Positions 1 through 12,000 are shown, counted from the first letter of the stretch. The stretch is DNA of 64,000 nt from Metallyticus violacea (GCA_030762175.1 CM060846.1:309290512-309354511); one strand, 5' to 3'. The notes: generated from the sequence alone by a model not told the origin. Numbers and translations: made by a program.

Positions 1-3000
1 GTCTAGTATGCCTTAGAGCTTTTCCAAAAAGCGTTAACAATGAAATCCTTCTTAAATTTAATGTATAATATTAAAATTGGGCCCTTTTACTGTAAAATAG
101 AAAGAAATAAAAATACATTCCGTTAATCATTTTACCTCTACTATCGTTTTATAAAAGTATCCCATTGTATGCATATTTTCAGCAAAATATGAATATAACA
201 AAAGTGAAAAAATATGATAGCAACAGCACATTTGACTTTCGGAACATAAAACATTTTCTTGAATAGTATTGCTGGTACTTTATCCGTACTTTTTGTATTT
301 TGCCGTATTGAATGCCTACATATTAGAAATTAATGGTTTAATTGCTTCATTTATCTTTAATGAAAATTATAAAATGAGATTTTGAAGAAATAAAATAACT
401 CACAAATAGCAGCAGATATAGTTCCACATTTAAGCGAACGAATATGGTGAATGACGGACGTACTTCATTGCAGCTCGACTAGTCTTAAGTTTATAGTACT
501 ACCTAATATTAAGTTTATATACTACCTAACGTAACGTGCAGGTTCGTCTGAGGAGGTAACTTCAGCTGTTATTGCACTGCAGGTTTATTTTCTTCATGAT
601 TCCATTCAGTACTTTTATCTCATAGCAATTGTTAGGAAATTAACACTTAAGATAAGTAAAAACAGAGGAGGGTAAAAAAAATGCTTAAGATAACATTATG
701 ACATAACAATTGAACTTTTATGACTTTATGTTGGCAGCGGAAAACCGAAAGCGTGAACATACAGCGAAAATGGAGAGATAAAGTGAATATAGTTACATTC
801 AAAAGAACAAAAATATTTAATGTGTTTCCTGATTTTATTGACTTAGAAATAATATATTTATAAAAACAAACAACCAAAGCTTCTGATTTGCACCCATACT
901 ACTGAAAAATGATTTTATATCGGACGCTGTAAAATGTTTCCATATTGAGCGGTTAATAACATTTGCGGGAGTAATCCAGTATATTCCTTTATAAAATGTA
1001 AATTACATGTCATATATTTGTTAATAACGTGTAGCTTATTACATAACTAAATCATTTATCACTCTTTATTTGCTATTTACCATCTGAAAACAATTTTCAC
1101 TGTTGAAATCGGTGGCACGAAATACATTATCGATTAGCGTTGGAATTAAACATTGTGAATAAAACAATGGCATTGTGTTTAACATGAACGTTTACTGTCA
1201 AAAACAAGCCGAAGGTTTTAATTAATTTCTACTGAGTTAGATTAGTTGCGATTGTTATTCCACTGTGCGAAATACAACTTCCTATCGTTTCATTACGTGA
1301 TGTCCATTTTACGTTTTCCACCAAATCATCCTTCTGTGTGTCGTGATTAAAGAGAATTTTAGTTTTATTTTGTTCTTCCGATGTATTTATTCGAGTAGTT
1401 AATTGGTTTCTAAACTTTTGTCTGATTGACTTTTAATAAAAAATTATATATTGTTACTGACTTTTAATAAAAAATTATATATTGTTAGCTTTATTGGAAG
1501 CCTGTAATTGAAACGCAGCCAAAATTCTAATCACATTTTCAATTTGGGGCATAAAACTTCTGTAAGAAATTTACAGGATATATAATTTTCTCTGAGAAAT
1601 TACAAGAAACTGGAACATGTATTTAACGAACATAGCTGTATTGAATTATGTCATATTAATACTTGTGCAAATATTATGGCTTAACATGGCAAAGAAGTTA
1701 TATGAGAAAATGGTTTTGTTTACTGTCTACTATTTTGGAACTTGCTTACATGCGCAAATATTTATTTTCGCTTAAAGCAAGGCATTCATATATTATGAAT
1801 GCGTTTCAAAGGGGTATATCTTATTTCATGATATGATTGCATCATATTTATACAGTTTATTGAGATAGCAATGCAAGTAATGCTTTTCATAATAAGAAGA
1901 ACTTATTAACATGACGCTATTTGATTAAAATCAACTATTAATTTCATTTGAGTAAAAGTTTTAGCCTGAAGTGTACCTACTTTAAATCAAGAAACCATTC
2001 TAAAGAATAATTTTTTCTCTGTTACCCTTTTGTCTGAAATCAAACATTAAAACCTTCTGTAAACAGAATTTCTGAAGCAGCATAGATCCATGTAACAGAG
2101 TTAATTTTATATCGTATTGATGGAAATTACATGCTATATTACATTTGTTTGTTGAGATTTGAAATCAGAGTAAGTTAAAATTCGAGGAACTCAAACTAAT
2201 TGTCTGTAGTTTACCATGCCGATGCTTCATTTGAGCTATCAAGTCCTATTTAAAGAATCAAAACTTTCTAGTTCTCTTTAGTAAATTTCCGTTTCCAAAT
2301 TCGTAATTTGTGCTTTGCAAAAAAAAGTTAGCCACAGTAATAAGTTCATTAAGTTGTAACTGTGTGAAGACAAGTACTAGAATCTGTTGGTAAATAAGGG
2401 TAATAAAATAATTGAAGATATCTTAAATTGATTACAAAATATTCTATGTATTGGCCACACGTCGTAAAAATTTCTCTTTATATTTACTATTTGTATGGCT
2501 TCTTCCAAATGTATATTGCGCCCGAGGACCAAAATAAAGATTTACATCTTTGCAGTACTTTTTAAATAATTACCTTCTTTGTTATTCATATGTATTAATT
2601 ATGAGTTAGAATAAACGTTAAATTATATATCTGTTAAAACTGAAGAGAAGCTCTAAATTCTGTACAAACAGTAAAAACGTAGCATGATATAGTAGTTAGT
2701 CGAGAACTGCATTAAAGTTTCTATGGAAATATAACAGCCCTATTAAGGGTTGCTCCCACTGCCAATGCAATTAAGAAGAATAAGATAAACGAGGTAGTTG
2801 GCGGCCGTGTCAAGCGTGATATACACGGTTTAGCTTAGGTGTAATCATACATACAGACCGTTTTGTACCAGGTAGGTGTGGATGAGTCACGTGCAATTAA
2901 CTGATGGAAAGGCGTGTATGGGTAATCGTTCTCCATTCCTGTAACACCCATATATCTATAAAGTAATTAATCTAAATGTTTCAAATATGCCCTTTACACG

Positions 3001-3436
3001 AATGTTTAAATATGATTATTGTAAAATTTACACATTCCTATTTAATTTTATTTAAATAAAGCTGACATGCTCACAGCGAAAATGCAGATTCTGTTTCTGA
3101 TTTGGTCTAACTGTTCAGCTGAAGTGCTTATTCTGTTTTCCCTCAATAGTTAATGATCCTGATCACAGATAATTCATTGTCCATTATCGTAAACCATCAT
3201 CATGATTTTTAACAATTGCCATATCAAACTATTGGTATGCAATATTTTAATTGTCTTTTATTTGAGCCATTGTTATTTAAGTGACCATCAGATGCGACAA
3301 ATATACATAACTGGTTAAAGCACTGAACTTAATGTATCAAGTTATTATTGGCAAAATTTTTAATTTCACGTGCTGATTTCCCTTACTAAATATTCAAATT
3401 GGCGACTTTCCAGATATTAACTGTGAGAATTATCGA
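1..3436. other. AT-rich tract without recognisable gene
   Basis: No open frame of convincing length or composition, no recognisable protein motif and no SINE or transposon end could be identified on either strand. The only structured item noted is a two-copy tandem duplication near 1.43 kb, listed separately. Intergenic or intronic DNA is the simplest reading. Confidence 0.5.
1428..1487. repeat. two-copy tandem duplication, 31-bp period
   Basis: A 29-base AT-rich segment (1428-1456) starting GACTTTTAATAAAAAATTAT is repeated exactly at 1459-1487, separated by CT. The exact match implies a recent slippage or duplication event. No function is suggested. Confidence 0.9.
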
Positions 3437-3449
3437 GTTAGGAGAGACT

Positions 3450-3982
3450 TCCGGGGGGGGGCGGCTTCGGTCGTTGCTCTTCAGATGCTCCAGGTGCGGG
3501 CTCTGCGGACCCTGAGTGCCCGTGGTACCTCTGGCGTACTAGAAGGAGCCGGGCCGGACTTGATTCGAGCCCCTCCCGGAAGGGAGTTGTCCGAATTGGG
3601 TTGGACTTGGCTTGGCAGTGGACCCGTCACTCACGGAGAATTGAGAACCTACGATGCCGGCCTGTCCCAGGGGAGTGCCTAAGGCGTGTACCCTGGGGCC
3701 CGGTGCGCCGGAATCGCCGTTGTTGGTAGGGAGGGTGGTGGCTACCTTAATGCTGGGGTGACTCACCTCTTAAATACGAGTAGGTCTAAGCTAGTATGAC
3801 CTATCCACCAGTGAGAATCTGGAAGCTAAGGGAACTTAGCGCGCCTGGGCGACGCAATCGCCTGCAGCCGAAAGGCGGGTCGGTTTAGGAAACAAGGTAC
3901 CGTCCAATGCAAAAACCACCGGGTAGCACAGGCCTCTTTGTTGTACCCCTGGACCTAGGGCTTAGTAAACCCGACACAACCT
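3450..3982. mobile_element. GC-rich insertion of unknown family flanked by a 13-bp target-site duplication
   Basis: A 533-bp GC- and CpG-rich block sits in AT-rich DNA and is bounded by the exact direct repeat GTTAGGAGAGACT (3437-3449 and 3983-3995), the signature of a retroposed insertion. It starts TCCGGGGGGGGG and ends CCGACACAACCT with no poly(A) tail. A possible Pol III B-box, GATTCGAGCCC, lies at 3562-3572, and a hairpin CGCCT...AGGCG lies near 3860-3878. Short open frames on both strands are probably by-products of GC content. It could be a SINE or a truncated non-LTR element lacking a poly(A) tail; I do not recognise the family. That it is an insertion is much better supported than its class or orientation. 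Confidence 0.7.
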
Positions 3983-4261
3983 GTTAGGAGAGACTATTTG
4001 TCCTGGATACATAGCAGGGTTACTATCATCATATTCTTGTTAACATTATCAGTAATCCGTAGATCATCAAGCTACTCATGCTGCCCTATACATCGTTGTA
4101 GAATGTCATTTCTGTGAGCCACTCTCTCACTTCTTTGCGTATACACTATAGACATATAGCAAGTACAGTCAATCTTTAAATCACCGCCCTTCACTTGTTC
4201 GTAACGAAACTCTCTTCTTTGTCCTCCGTTTGTAACACTTAAACCACCCTGAGACTTATGA

Positions 4262-5285
4262 GGTTCGATAAGGCCGTGAAAAACAAAGAAGATTGGAAAT
4301 AAAATGGTTTTATTTCTGAACATAATTTCCTTTCAAATCTGTACACACATTTCAGCGATTTTATATTTGGCTTATCCCATAGAGTGTGGTTTCTTCAGCT
4401 GTGCAAAATACACATTTGTTTGGGAGACCTCCTCTTCTCTTCATTTGATGCTAATCTGTTTCCTGATAACTGCTTATTCATGTTAGGAAGTAGTCCGAGG
4501 GAGTCAAATCCGGAAATTATGGGGTTGAGTAAGGATTTCATACCTTAATGTCAATAATTTGTGGTCGTAATTGCAGACTTGTGCTCTGGCAGGTTATCAT
4601 CAAGGTACAGGGCATTTTTCTTCCCTAAGTGAGGTGCTCCATTAGCATAGCGTAATTGTCATCGGTTATGGCTTTGTTGTTTTCATAAAAATTAATTTAA
4701 AGTACGCCATGGCAATCCCAAAACACGGTCGCCATCATCTTTCCTATTGAATGGATTGCTTTTGCCTTCTTGGGAGTGTTTTCTCTGGTTGCAACCCACT
4801 GTTCTGACTGCTTCTTCGTTTCCCCCGTCCGCATTTCGTCCACTGTCATATATCGTCTCCGAAATTTACTTGGATGTAAATCTCTCCAAATTCTACACGG
4901 AAGTGACAACACATTCTCTTTTATGGTAACTTCATTAGCAAAGGAGGCACCCACCTCGGCGTTAACTTTTTCATTTGCAAATGATTGTGAACCCACTCTC
5001 TAGAAATGCCCACAGCTTCAGTAATTCTCTCCCGCACCTTCAGTTTCTGATCACTCAGCACTTCGTAGTAGATTTTATCAGTTATTTCTGGATCCGTTTC
5101 CTCAACAGCACGTTCGCAACGGCCCGTATCACTTGTGCTCGTTCAGCCACATCTGAACGTACCAATTCGTTTGTACCGGCTTATCGAACTGCCGTCATAC
5201 AACTTAATGTTCGGGTTAGTCGCTTGTCGGGGAGCTATTTACTCTGGACGCACATAAAGTACATATGCATATGGGGGACTCGCTG
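4262..5285 (-). pseudogene. degraded mariner transposase
   Basis: Read on the minus strand, pieces in several frames follow the mariner transposase order. From the 5' side these are KVRERITEAVGIS (second helix-turn-helix region), then TVDE at the first catalytic Asp, then KQSEQWVATRENTPKKAKAI and ATVFWDCHGVL, then a DDNLPEHKS stretch matching the HDNAPAHxS block around the second Asp, then PDLTPSDYF with the third Asp, and finally DLKGNYVQK at the C-terminus near 4.3 kb. The TVDExWIHHY segment has lost several residues just after the first Asp, and stops and frameshifts are scattered throughout. The N-terminal helix-turn-helix is not clear. The 3' edge near 4262 carries a run like GAGGTTCGATAAGGCCGTG that resembles a mariner terminus, but I could not find its partner near 5.29 kb. 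It is related by eye to the mariner at 58.9-59.9 kb. It encodes no active enzyme. Confidence 0.85.
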
Positions 5286-5289
5286 AATG

Positions 5290-6347
5290 AATGGCCAGTT
5301 TTTGTCAGGGAGCCTAGAAGACATCTCAGACCTAGAAGTCGTAGACATACACATGAATAAAATTAAAATGAATGGTGTAATGAAGGTGAATCGGAGACAG
5401 AGAAATACTAACCCGGAATTTGCAATTTCTTAAAATGTACTAATGAAATTAACGGAAAACCTCAGTCAGCTTAGTTGGCCGTAGCATTTTAGCTTATGAT
5501 CTGTCTTAAACATTATTGACTCAGTCAACCCTTTGGTGAAACGAAACTCAAAATAAAAATTTGTGTTACACATCTTGACTACAGCCCACTGTCCTTTGCC
5601 TTAGATTGAAAGGGTACAGAATTACTGTGTTTCAAAATATCGTTGGTGGGAAGACAGTTAGCGCAGTTTAGAAACGCCTTTAGAGAGTACAGATGAAACT
5701 TTGGCGTAAAATAACCAAATTATCTTTTTTGGGTATAGATAAAATTATATAACTGTTAGGCATGTATATTTAGAAATTATTTGTATAGAACGTTGAAAGA
5801 TGAGAGAGATCTTAGATCATAAGCTTACTTTGTGAAATATTCATATTTTATAACGTTGACCCAATTCAGCCCATATCTGTTGTAACATTTGAGGGGCTAA
5901 TCATTGAAATGTTCATTTTTTTCTTTTTCTTTTCACATCACGAATTTTCCTAGATTTATGCGAATATATATCGTTTTAAGAAAATGCCGCATGTTGTACA
6001 CCATGGTCACATCAGTTATAATTAAAAATAGTCTCCAGAAAATCACGAATCTCTTGCTGGAAAGTTCGAGCTTATTGCGACTCACTCCAAACCATTGGAC
6101 TTCACATTTTAAGCTTATATGAGACAGATTTTCTCTGAAATATGTAATAAAGCCGTGTGTATTCACTGTTCTGCTTCATTTGTTAAGAAACTGTTATCTT
6201 CTTCAATCTCTTGGCACTACATGTTCCAACATTCAAACGGTCTTCATGAATCTCTTAAGTCCTATTGAAGTTGAATTTTTAGGTATTCTTGGACAATGTG
6301 TTTACAGCTCTGTTGACATACAGCGCACTTAAGCTTTTCATAGAACT
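5290..6347. other. no recognised feature
   Basis: AT-rich sequence with only short open frames (72 and 77 codons overlapping on opposite strands near 5.9-6.2 kb), no family motif and no repeat match to the rest of the window. Confidence 0.4.
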
Positions 6348-6444
6348 TATGTAAACTGGGTCTTCCAGACTGTAAGATCGTGGTCCAGTGGGGTTCTTCT
6401 CCATCTTTCCAGACATTTCGTCCATGATTGCGGTGGGAATCTTC
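6348..6444 (-). repeat. left inverted arm (pseudo-LTR-like) of the Penelope fragment
   Basis: The reverse complement reads GAAGATTCCCACCGCAATCA at its inner end and ends CCCAGTTTACATA at 6348. It matches 6839-6935 in inverted orientation, with 17 mismatches over 97 positions counted by eye. Confidence 0.8.
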
Positions 6445-6599
6445 AATCGTGTGCTCGACGTAATCTTATTTGAGACAGGGAGCGACTGATCGTTAATGGA
6501 ATTAGAGGTGATATATATAGTGGAGGTCCTGTGGAATTGAACTCTGGTTGGCTCGCTTGGCTAAGGGGGCTGGATCAAAGCTGAAGCTCGCAGATTTTC

Positions 6600-6770
6600 T
6601 AGCAGGGGTTACGGATTGGTTCGCGTAGTTTCTTTGTCTTAGTCTTTTGTAAAGTCGAATACCAGGCCGAATGCACTTTCACAGCTTCTTCTACCCTGTT
6701 AAAGTTGTTTCTATGCTTGTAAATTTCAATTGCCTCCCTGTATAAGCGAGAATGATAATGAGATATTGAA
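6600..6770 (-). pseudogene. C-terminal remnant of Penelope-like RT/endonuclease
   Basis: The minus-strand frame reads through the peptide REAIEIYKHRNNFNR (6695-6739), preceded by HSRLY and followed by VEEAVKVHSAWY. The block REAIEIxKHxxNFNR is the end of the GIY-YIG endonuclease domain typical of Penelope-like retroelements, where it follows the domain's catalytic core. The catalytic GIY and YIG motifs, the rest of the endonuclease and the whole reverse transcriptase are not present upstream; the inverted repeat arm begins there instead. It cannot be functional. The identification rests on this one well-conserved block plus the flanking terminal repeats, and a related endonuclease-bearing retroelement is the only alternative I can suggest. 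Confidence 0.7.
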
Positions 6771-6836
6771 GCTAATATGTCGGTACCTTAAATCAGTCGT
6801 TGCCTCATCTTCAAGAAGATTAGGTTGAGCACTATA

Positions 6837-6871
6837 TTGAAAATGTCCATCGCAGTCATGGACGAAACGTC
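6837..6871 (+). ncRNA. hammerhead-ribozyme-like core in the terminal repeat
   Basis: The right arm contains TTGAAAATGTCCAT, a CGCAGTC loop, ATGGAC, then GAAACGTC. GTCCAT (6845-6850) and ATGGAC (6858-6863) form a perfect 6-bp stem followed by GAAAC (6864-6868), in the arrangement of hammerhead stem II and the GAAA box. The expected CUGANGA box is decayed to UUGAAAA here and is closer, UUGAAGA, in the left arm. Hammerhead motifs in Penelope-like elements are established. This copy is probably inactive because both core boxes are altered. Confidence 0.4.
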
Positions 6872-7452
6872 TGGGAAGATGGAGTGGAATGCCATTGGAC
6901 CATGGCCTTACAGCCTGGAAGACTCAGTTTACATAATTGGCGCCGGCCATGAAAGCCTCGTTCTTTTCATAATACTGTTTATGATGACTTGAGAAATAGC
7001 TACTTCTCTTTCGGGTTTTACCTGGAGGTGTCTTTAACATAGTTCTTACTTTTTTGATACCACAAAGTTGGGAGTAATATTTAGTTACATTAGAAACACT
7101 ATACTTACAACGAAATTTGCGTTGGCTTGTTGTGTAACACTCTCAAATTTAGCTTATTTAGTCCGTTTCTGACTTATAATTTGCAACTTTTATTTCATAT
7201 TCTGCAATGCTGACAAATTCTGACTGATTCTAATAGAGAACATTACAATTACCATCACGTCTACACTATCACGGTGGTTTTTATACTAATGTTTATATTT
7301 ATCATACTCGAACGAATAACCGTTTATATTAAAAATAGAAAAACTTTAAAGTTTAGGAAAATAAAGTATTATACATAACTTTATGTTATAAGTAAAAGCA
7401 ATGAATTATGTGAATAAAGAAATAAAAATATTATTAGTGGAATACAGAAATT

Positions 7453-7640
7453 GAAGCTGTTTAGTCGGTGGCCCCACGTTGGTGAAGCCAATTTTGAAGA
7501 GGTTTGTTCACTGCCCCACGATGGGAATCAATTTTGAAGTAGCTTATTGTCGCCGTTACGTTGGGCGCTAATTATGAAGCGGTTTCATCGATGGTGTCTC
7601 GATGGTGCCAAATTATAAAGCGATTTAGTTCCAGGTAGCC
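7453..7640. repeat. degenerate tandem array, about 41-bp unit, resembling a tRNA-Lys primer-binding site
   Basis: Four full units and one partial unit can be aligned: 7453-7495, 7496-7535, 7536-7575, 7576-7616 and 7617-7640. Each starts near GAAGCGGTTTAGT and contains a CCCCACGTTGGGCGCCAATT-like core that varies between copies. On the minus strand the core reads close to TGGCGCCCAACGTGGGGC, the known primer-binding sequence for tRNA-Lys(1,2). Units have diverged considerably, so the array is old. No LTR or coding sequence was recognised on either side. Confidence 0.75.
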
Positions 7641-8220
7641 ATATTTTGCAGCAGTGAATCTATGATTGACAATGATCGCTTTATTGCCGTTTTTCATGCT
7701 TGGTGCAAACAACATCTTAGGGTTTTGTTCCTCTATTTTGTTAGTCGTGCTCAACTGGGCTAGGAGAGGATATCAACTGTGTTAATAACCACGCGATGCG
7801 ACATAATGTATATACCTAGTAATTTATTATTCGCAAGATCTTTCTCTTCCTCTGGTGTTCTGCGTACATTAGAACTTAACCACATCGGTATAAATTTAGT
7901 TACCGCGACTTCTAAGGAGACGAACTGAATCTGAGAACTGCGTCCGAAGCGCGCGCGCGTTTTGAATATGTGTGCCTCCGCAGAATGTAGGTGCCCATGT
8001 CCGGTATCTACTTTCTGATTCCCCAAATGAGCTTAGAGCTTTGAGTGCCCTCACCAAATGTAAAACTTAAAATTATGCCTAACAGAGCAAACGCCTCCTT
8101 ATATATTCGATTCAAATTAACTAAGCGTTAGCTTGGCCAAGCTCAAGTCCCGCGTCTTGCTTCAAAAATTCTAAATATACTAATATTGGCTGGTTTAAAA
8201 TCACCTGCCAACGCATGCTG

Positions 8221-8233
8221 CCCCCCCCCCCCC
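8221..8233. repeat. poly(C) run
   Basis: Thirteen consecutive C residues in AT-rich DNA. Length is likely polymorphic or error-prone in assembly. Confidence 0.95.
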
Positions 8234-8525
8234 GTTACTGTTTGAAAGTTTGAAATATTTACATATATTGGTTGGTTTAGTGTCAACTGTATAATCGACT
8301 AATAAGTTCATTGCCCTAAAGTATTCAAAAGCCTGGACTTTATTAACCCTCACCAACGGTAGGTTTTTTAAGAAGTGGCATAACACTTATCCCTTGGGTT
8401 TACTCATCCTTTGTATAGTGCTCCATTGTCTTCGTGGCGTTCCCCCTTTCTAGCTGGCCATCCTTAAACAGAGAACTTTCTCTTTTGACGATATACAATT
8501 CACATATTGAAGTAATGCTTCATGA

Positions 8526-8539
8526 AACACACACACACA

Positions 8540-8598
<59 letters not shown>

Positions 8599-8600
8599 AT
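8526..8600. repeat. compound (AC)n-(TA)n microsatellite
   Basis: An AC repeat with one CC interruption near 8546 passes directly into a TA repeat at about 8578. The minus-strand open frame across it is a translation of the repeat, not a gene. Confidence 0.95.
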
Positions 8601-8967
8601 ATAAAAGAAAAATAACCATAAAGTAACACCATTAACAATGTAACGAATCAACAGTAATTATAAAAGTAGAAAAGGGTAAAACACTAAGAAATTGCAAAAT
8701 CTAATAAACAGCAATTATCAGCTGCATCGCTTATAAAGAAAAGAAAAGTAAATGCTTAAATTAAAATGTACCTGAAGTCAAGGTTCATGTTTTACCAGGT
8801 ATTAGTAAAAGAACATTTTTGATTTTCACTTTTAATTCTTAAAGCAAGCCAATGATCAGATACAACCTTTTCTCAGTTCTGAATAGAATATTCAGCAATT
8901 TGTGTTAAAATATGTGTTGCTACATGAAAATTTTATTTAAGCTATTATCACTACTTTTTGACAAATT

Positions 8968-8969
<2 letters not shown>

Positions 8970-9015
<46 letters not shown>
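8970..9015. repeat. (AT)n microsatellite
   Basis: About 23 uninterrupted AT units. Confidence 0.95.
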
Positions 9016-9016
<1 letters not shown>

Positions 9017-12000
9017 CATTAATATTCGAAATATTTAAGAGGCTCTTTTAAAATTAAATGTACTTAAGTTACCGAGCTTTAATTTCTGCATTGTAGCGTC
9101 GTTATTTTGAGGTTTAAAATTACTTTTTCATTATTCTTTATGCTAGAATTCACTAAGTGTAGATATACTGATATAATCTTTGCGCAAATTCATTGAAATA
9201 TGTGCGGTTGATTTGAAATTTGTAACTAGAGCTACTAATATATCGCAAAGTATGAATAAATTAAACCTTAGGTCTATCTGCGCAAATAAGTTTAAAGTTC
9301 GGGCTAGTTTTTAAGGAAATTGCAATCTAAACATTATGTATCTTTCTTTACTATTAGCCCTTTACTTCAATATAACAAAAAATTAAACGTAGTATATTTT
9401 AATTATCAATTTACTGGCATTTCAATATATTCTCGTTTTAATTAATACTTTAGTATTGTCTTTATAATTACAATTGCCGCATTTGATTGACACAAATGAT
9501 GGCGTTATATGTACGGTTGGCTATACAAGAAAGAATGGTCCTAGCCGTTGAAATGCTTTAGCATATTAGTGAAAAATTAGGAATGTTAAAGTCTGGTGAA
9601 ACCAGTCATTGTTTGTCAGTTTTCTCCATAATATTTTGTAGATTTATTTCCGCCTTAGCAGATTAAACCAGCATAGGTAGCTGTTCATCTCTGTCGTGTC
9701 AACTTCTGAAAGGCAGACTTAGATCGAGATGGTATTCCCATATTATTCTGAATAGTAAGTAAAATTGAAATCAAATTGTGCTGTTCAAGTTATGCAAAAT
9801 TTATACTAATTTTTTGTTATATATTATGAAAATTCTTATTAACAACTTTGAGCAGCAATTGGCAAGGATTTCTGCTCATGCCACGCTAACTGCAGTTCTT
9901 TGGAAACAAAAATAATTGTAGAATTCGGGGAATCTGTTTTGTTTATGCGCTATAGGCAAGTACAGTAATGAAATGTATTACCATGATTAGAGCAAATGCT
10001 GGAGATAATCAAAATATTGCTTGTGTACATATACTATATTTGGTTTATGGTAACGAAGTTAGATTGGAATGAACAGGAAGCACATAAAGGAATATTGAGG
10101 GCTATGCAATTTGACCAATCGCATTCGAAAGGAACCCTCAGCTAGTGGAATGTTACATGTATGGACAAGGTAATGCAATTGTAATTAAATTATAAAATTA
10201 AACCACTGAATATAAAATGTATAACTTTAGAAATGAGTATTAAAAATACCAGTACATTTGTTCACACATTTTTGGAACGTGTGTGAAAATTAAATAAAAT
10301 AAAATAAATACTCTTCTCATCATTCAATGACATAGTTCCGTTGAGGAATGATGCAAATTTCTGACAGATATTACAGTTTTAGTTATACCAGATTGTGAGG
10401 GTTTGTTGAACATTGAGGACTGTTTTGTTCACGTTATGTTCGAACTCGACGAGTCAACTGTCAGTTCAGACATGTGTCGAGTTATAACTCACTTTGTGAT
10501 CATGTACCTTACAATAAATGAACCTTCCTTATTCAGCGATTTGTCACCGTGGGGGAAAATGGCGTGTAAGTATTCAATGCTTGTATGGCTCACTCAGTAC
10601 ATATGAATGTTGGCATTTGAAGTCATGAATGTCAAGACATCAGTCTGGTCTAAAATGTTTATGTTATTAAGATATGCTGCAAATGATGTGGTATCATATA
10701 CATTTAAACAGTGTTTTCATATACATACGTTAAAAACATCTCAATTTCGAATGCGAACTTATTAATATTGTTTTTAGAAGCCGTTATCAGTAGGTCTAAT
10801 CAAAATTCAGTCGTATATAGGTATTCGACTAAGTTTGTGTGCGTTCTTGCTCCGCTAGGAACCTTGTCTTTCTCCTACCGCAAGTTAATGCCGTGGTTTT
10901 CTATTCCTTATCTTTAAGGTGTACTTGCCGGCACATAGCCGTCTGTTCTCGTCATTGTTATAAGAACTGCTTGTAGATTCTGGGCTTGTTCTTAATCGAG
11001 GCTATTGTCTGTCTGGATGGGAACTCTTGCTACATTATTCTGGGATAATATTCTTCAGCAAGGTCTTCTTTGAAATTTGGTAAATTCAAAGCTTGATTCA
11101 TTTCCTGTGATTTGAGCAATGACCTGCGTAGCTAATGAATTATTTTATTATGTGCATAAATTTATTTACATTATCTTTTCATTGTCTGGCAGTAAAGTAT
11201 TGTGTGCAGGATTTTAGTCTGGTTTACTGTTGTTATGCTCCACATTGGAGCTGTTTTCTTGACGAATATTTGACCATGGTTTGGTTATATGGGAAAGATA
11301 AGTAATATAATTTTATAATATGAATACTTGTTGTTCAAACGTGATTATTTTGAATTCCTTACATGAGCTGTAATATACCTAAAATTGAACTCATGTTTCA
11401 TTCATTTGCAAAATTAAATTAATACTATATTATTTAAGTGCATATTTTGCAAAAATGAACATATGATTTATACGCAAATACTTTATCTTGAATTTGGAAT
11501 TTATCATACATTTTGTTATTGTTAAGTTATTTTAACATTTTAAATATTATATTTAGTATTTGAATTTGTCCGTCATAGTTTGTATTTAAAATCAATCATA
11601 CATGAACCATCCACACCCTATTGTCACATTCACGGTGGCAAAGATAAGACACAAAAATATATCTTTTTATTTGTATCCGTAAAGAAACATGTGTCATTAT
11701 TATTAGTAATTCATCATTCAAAAGAAGTGCTAACTCGTCGCCTTTCATTTTGAAAGGGTTCTTTGCTAGCGATTCCAAGGTAAGCCGTTTTGTCGCATTT
11801 AGCACTTGTCGTCTAGCAATAATAATCATATTAGTACAGCCCTTTTGGAACAAGGGCCATTTTACGGTGCGCTATTCAGCACCAGACTAAGGTACATTCA
11901 GAACGCGCACCATTAAAAGGAATTCAATGAAAATGTTAATGCATGCAATTTTACATAAAGGGAATCAATGGACGTGTAGCTGACTCAAAAGCTTTTGGTA

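Larger units (their letters stand above)
6348..6935 (-). mobile_element. Penelope-like element fragment between inverted terminal repeats
   Basis: This 588-bp unit contains a minus-strand remnant of the C-terminal end of a Penelope-like reverse transcriptase/endonuclease (6600-6770). It is bounded by two inverted copies of a 97-bp repeat, 6348-6444 and 6839-6935, about four fifths identical by eye. Weaker similarity continues inward on both arms (GAGCAC and AGATTA words) and outward (AATTATGTAAACTG). Penelope-like elements are known for such pseudo-LTRs, which may be direct or inverted and which often carry hammerhead ribozyme motifs. A decayed tRNA-SINE-like stretch (GCTTGGCTAAGGGGGCTGG near 6571) may be nested inside. 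The RT domain itself is absent, so this is a 5'-truncated or rearranged copy. Confidence 0.7.

Noticed and set aside
3485..3766. Overlapping open frames in the GC-rich element
   Set aside because: Frames on both strands of a GC-rich insertion with few stop codons; no motif.
6571..6640. tRNA-derived SINE head inside the Penelope fragment
   Set aside because: The GGCTAAGGGGGCTGG stretch is suggestive, but the B-box is destroyed and no SINE body follows, so it is mentioned only as a possibility.
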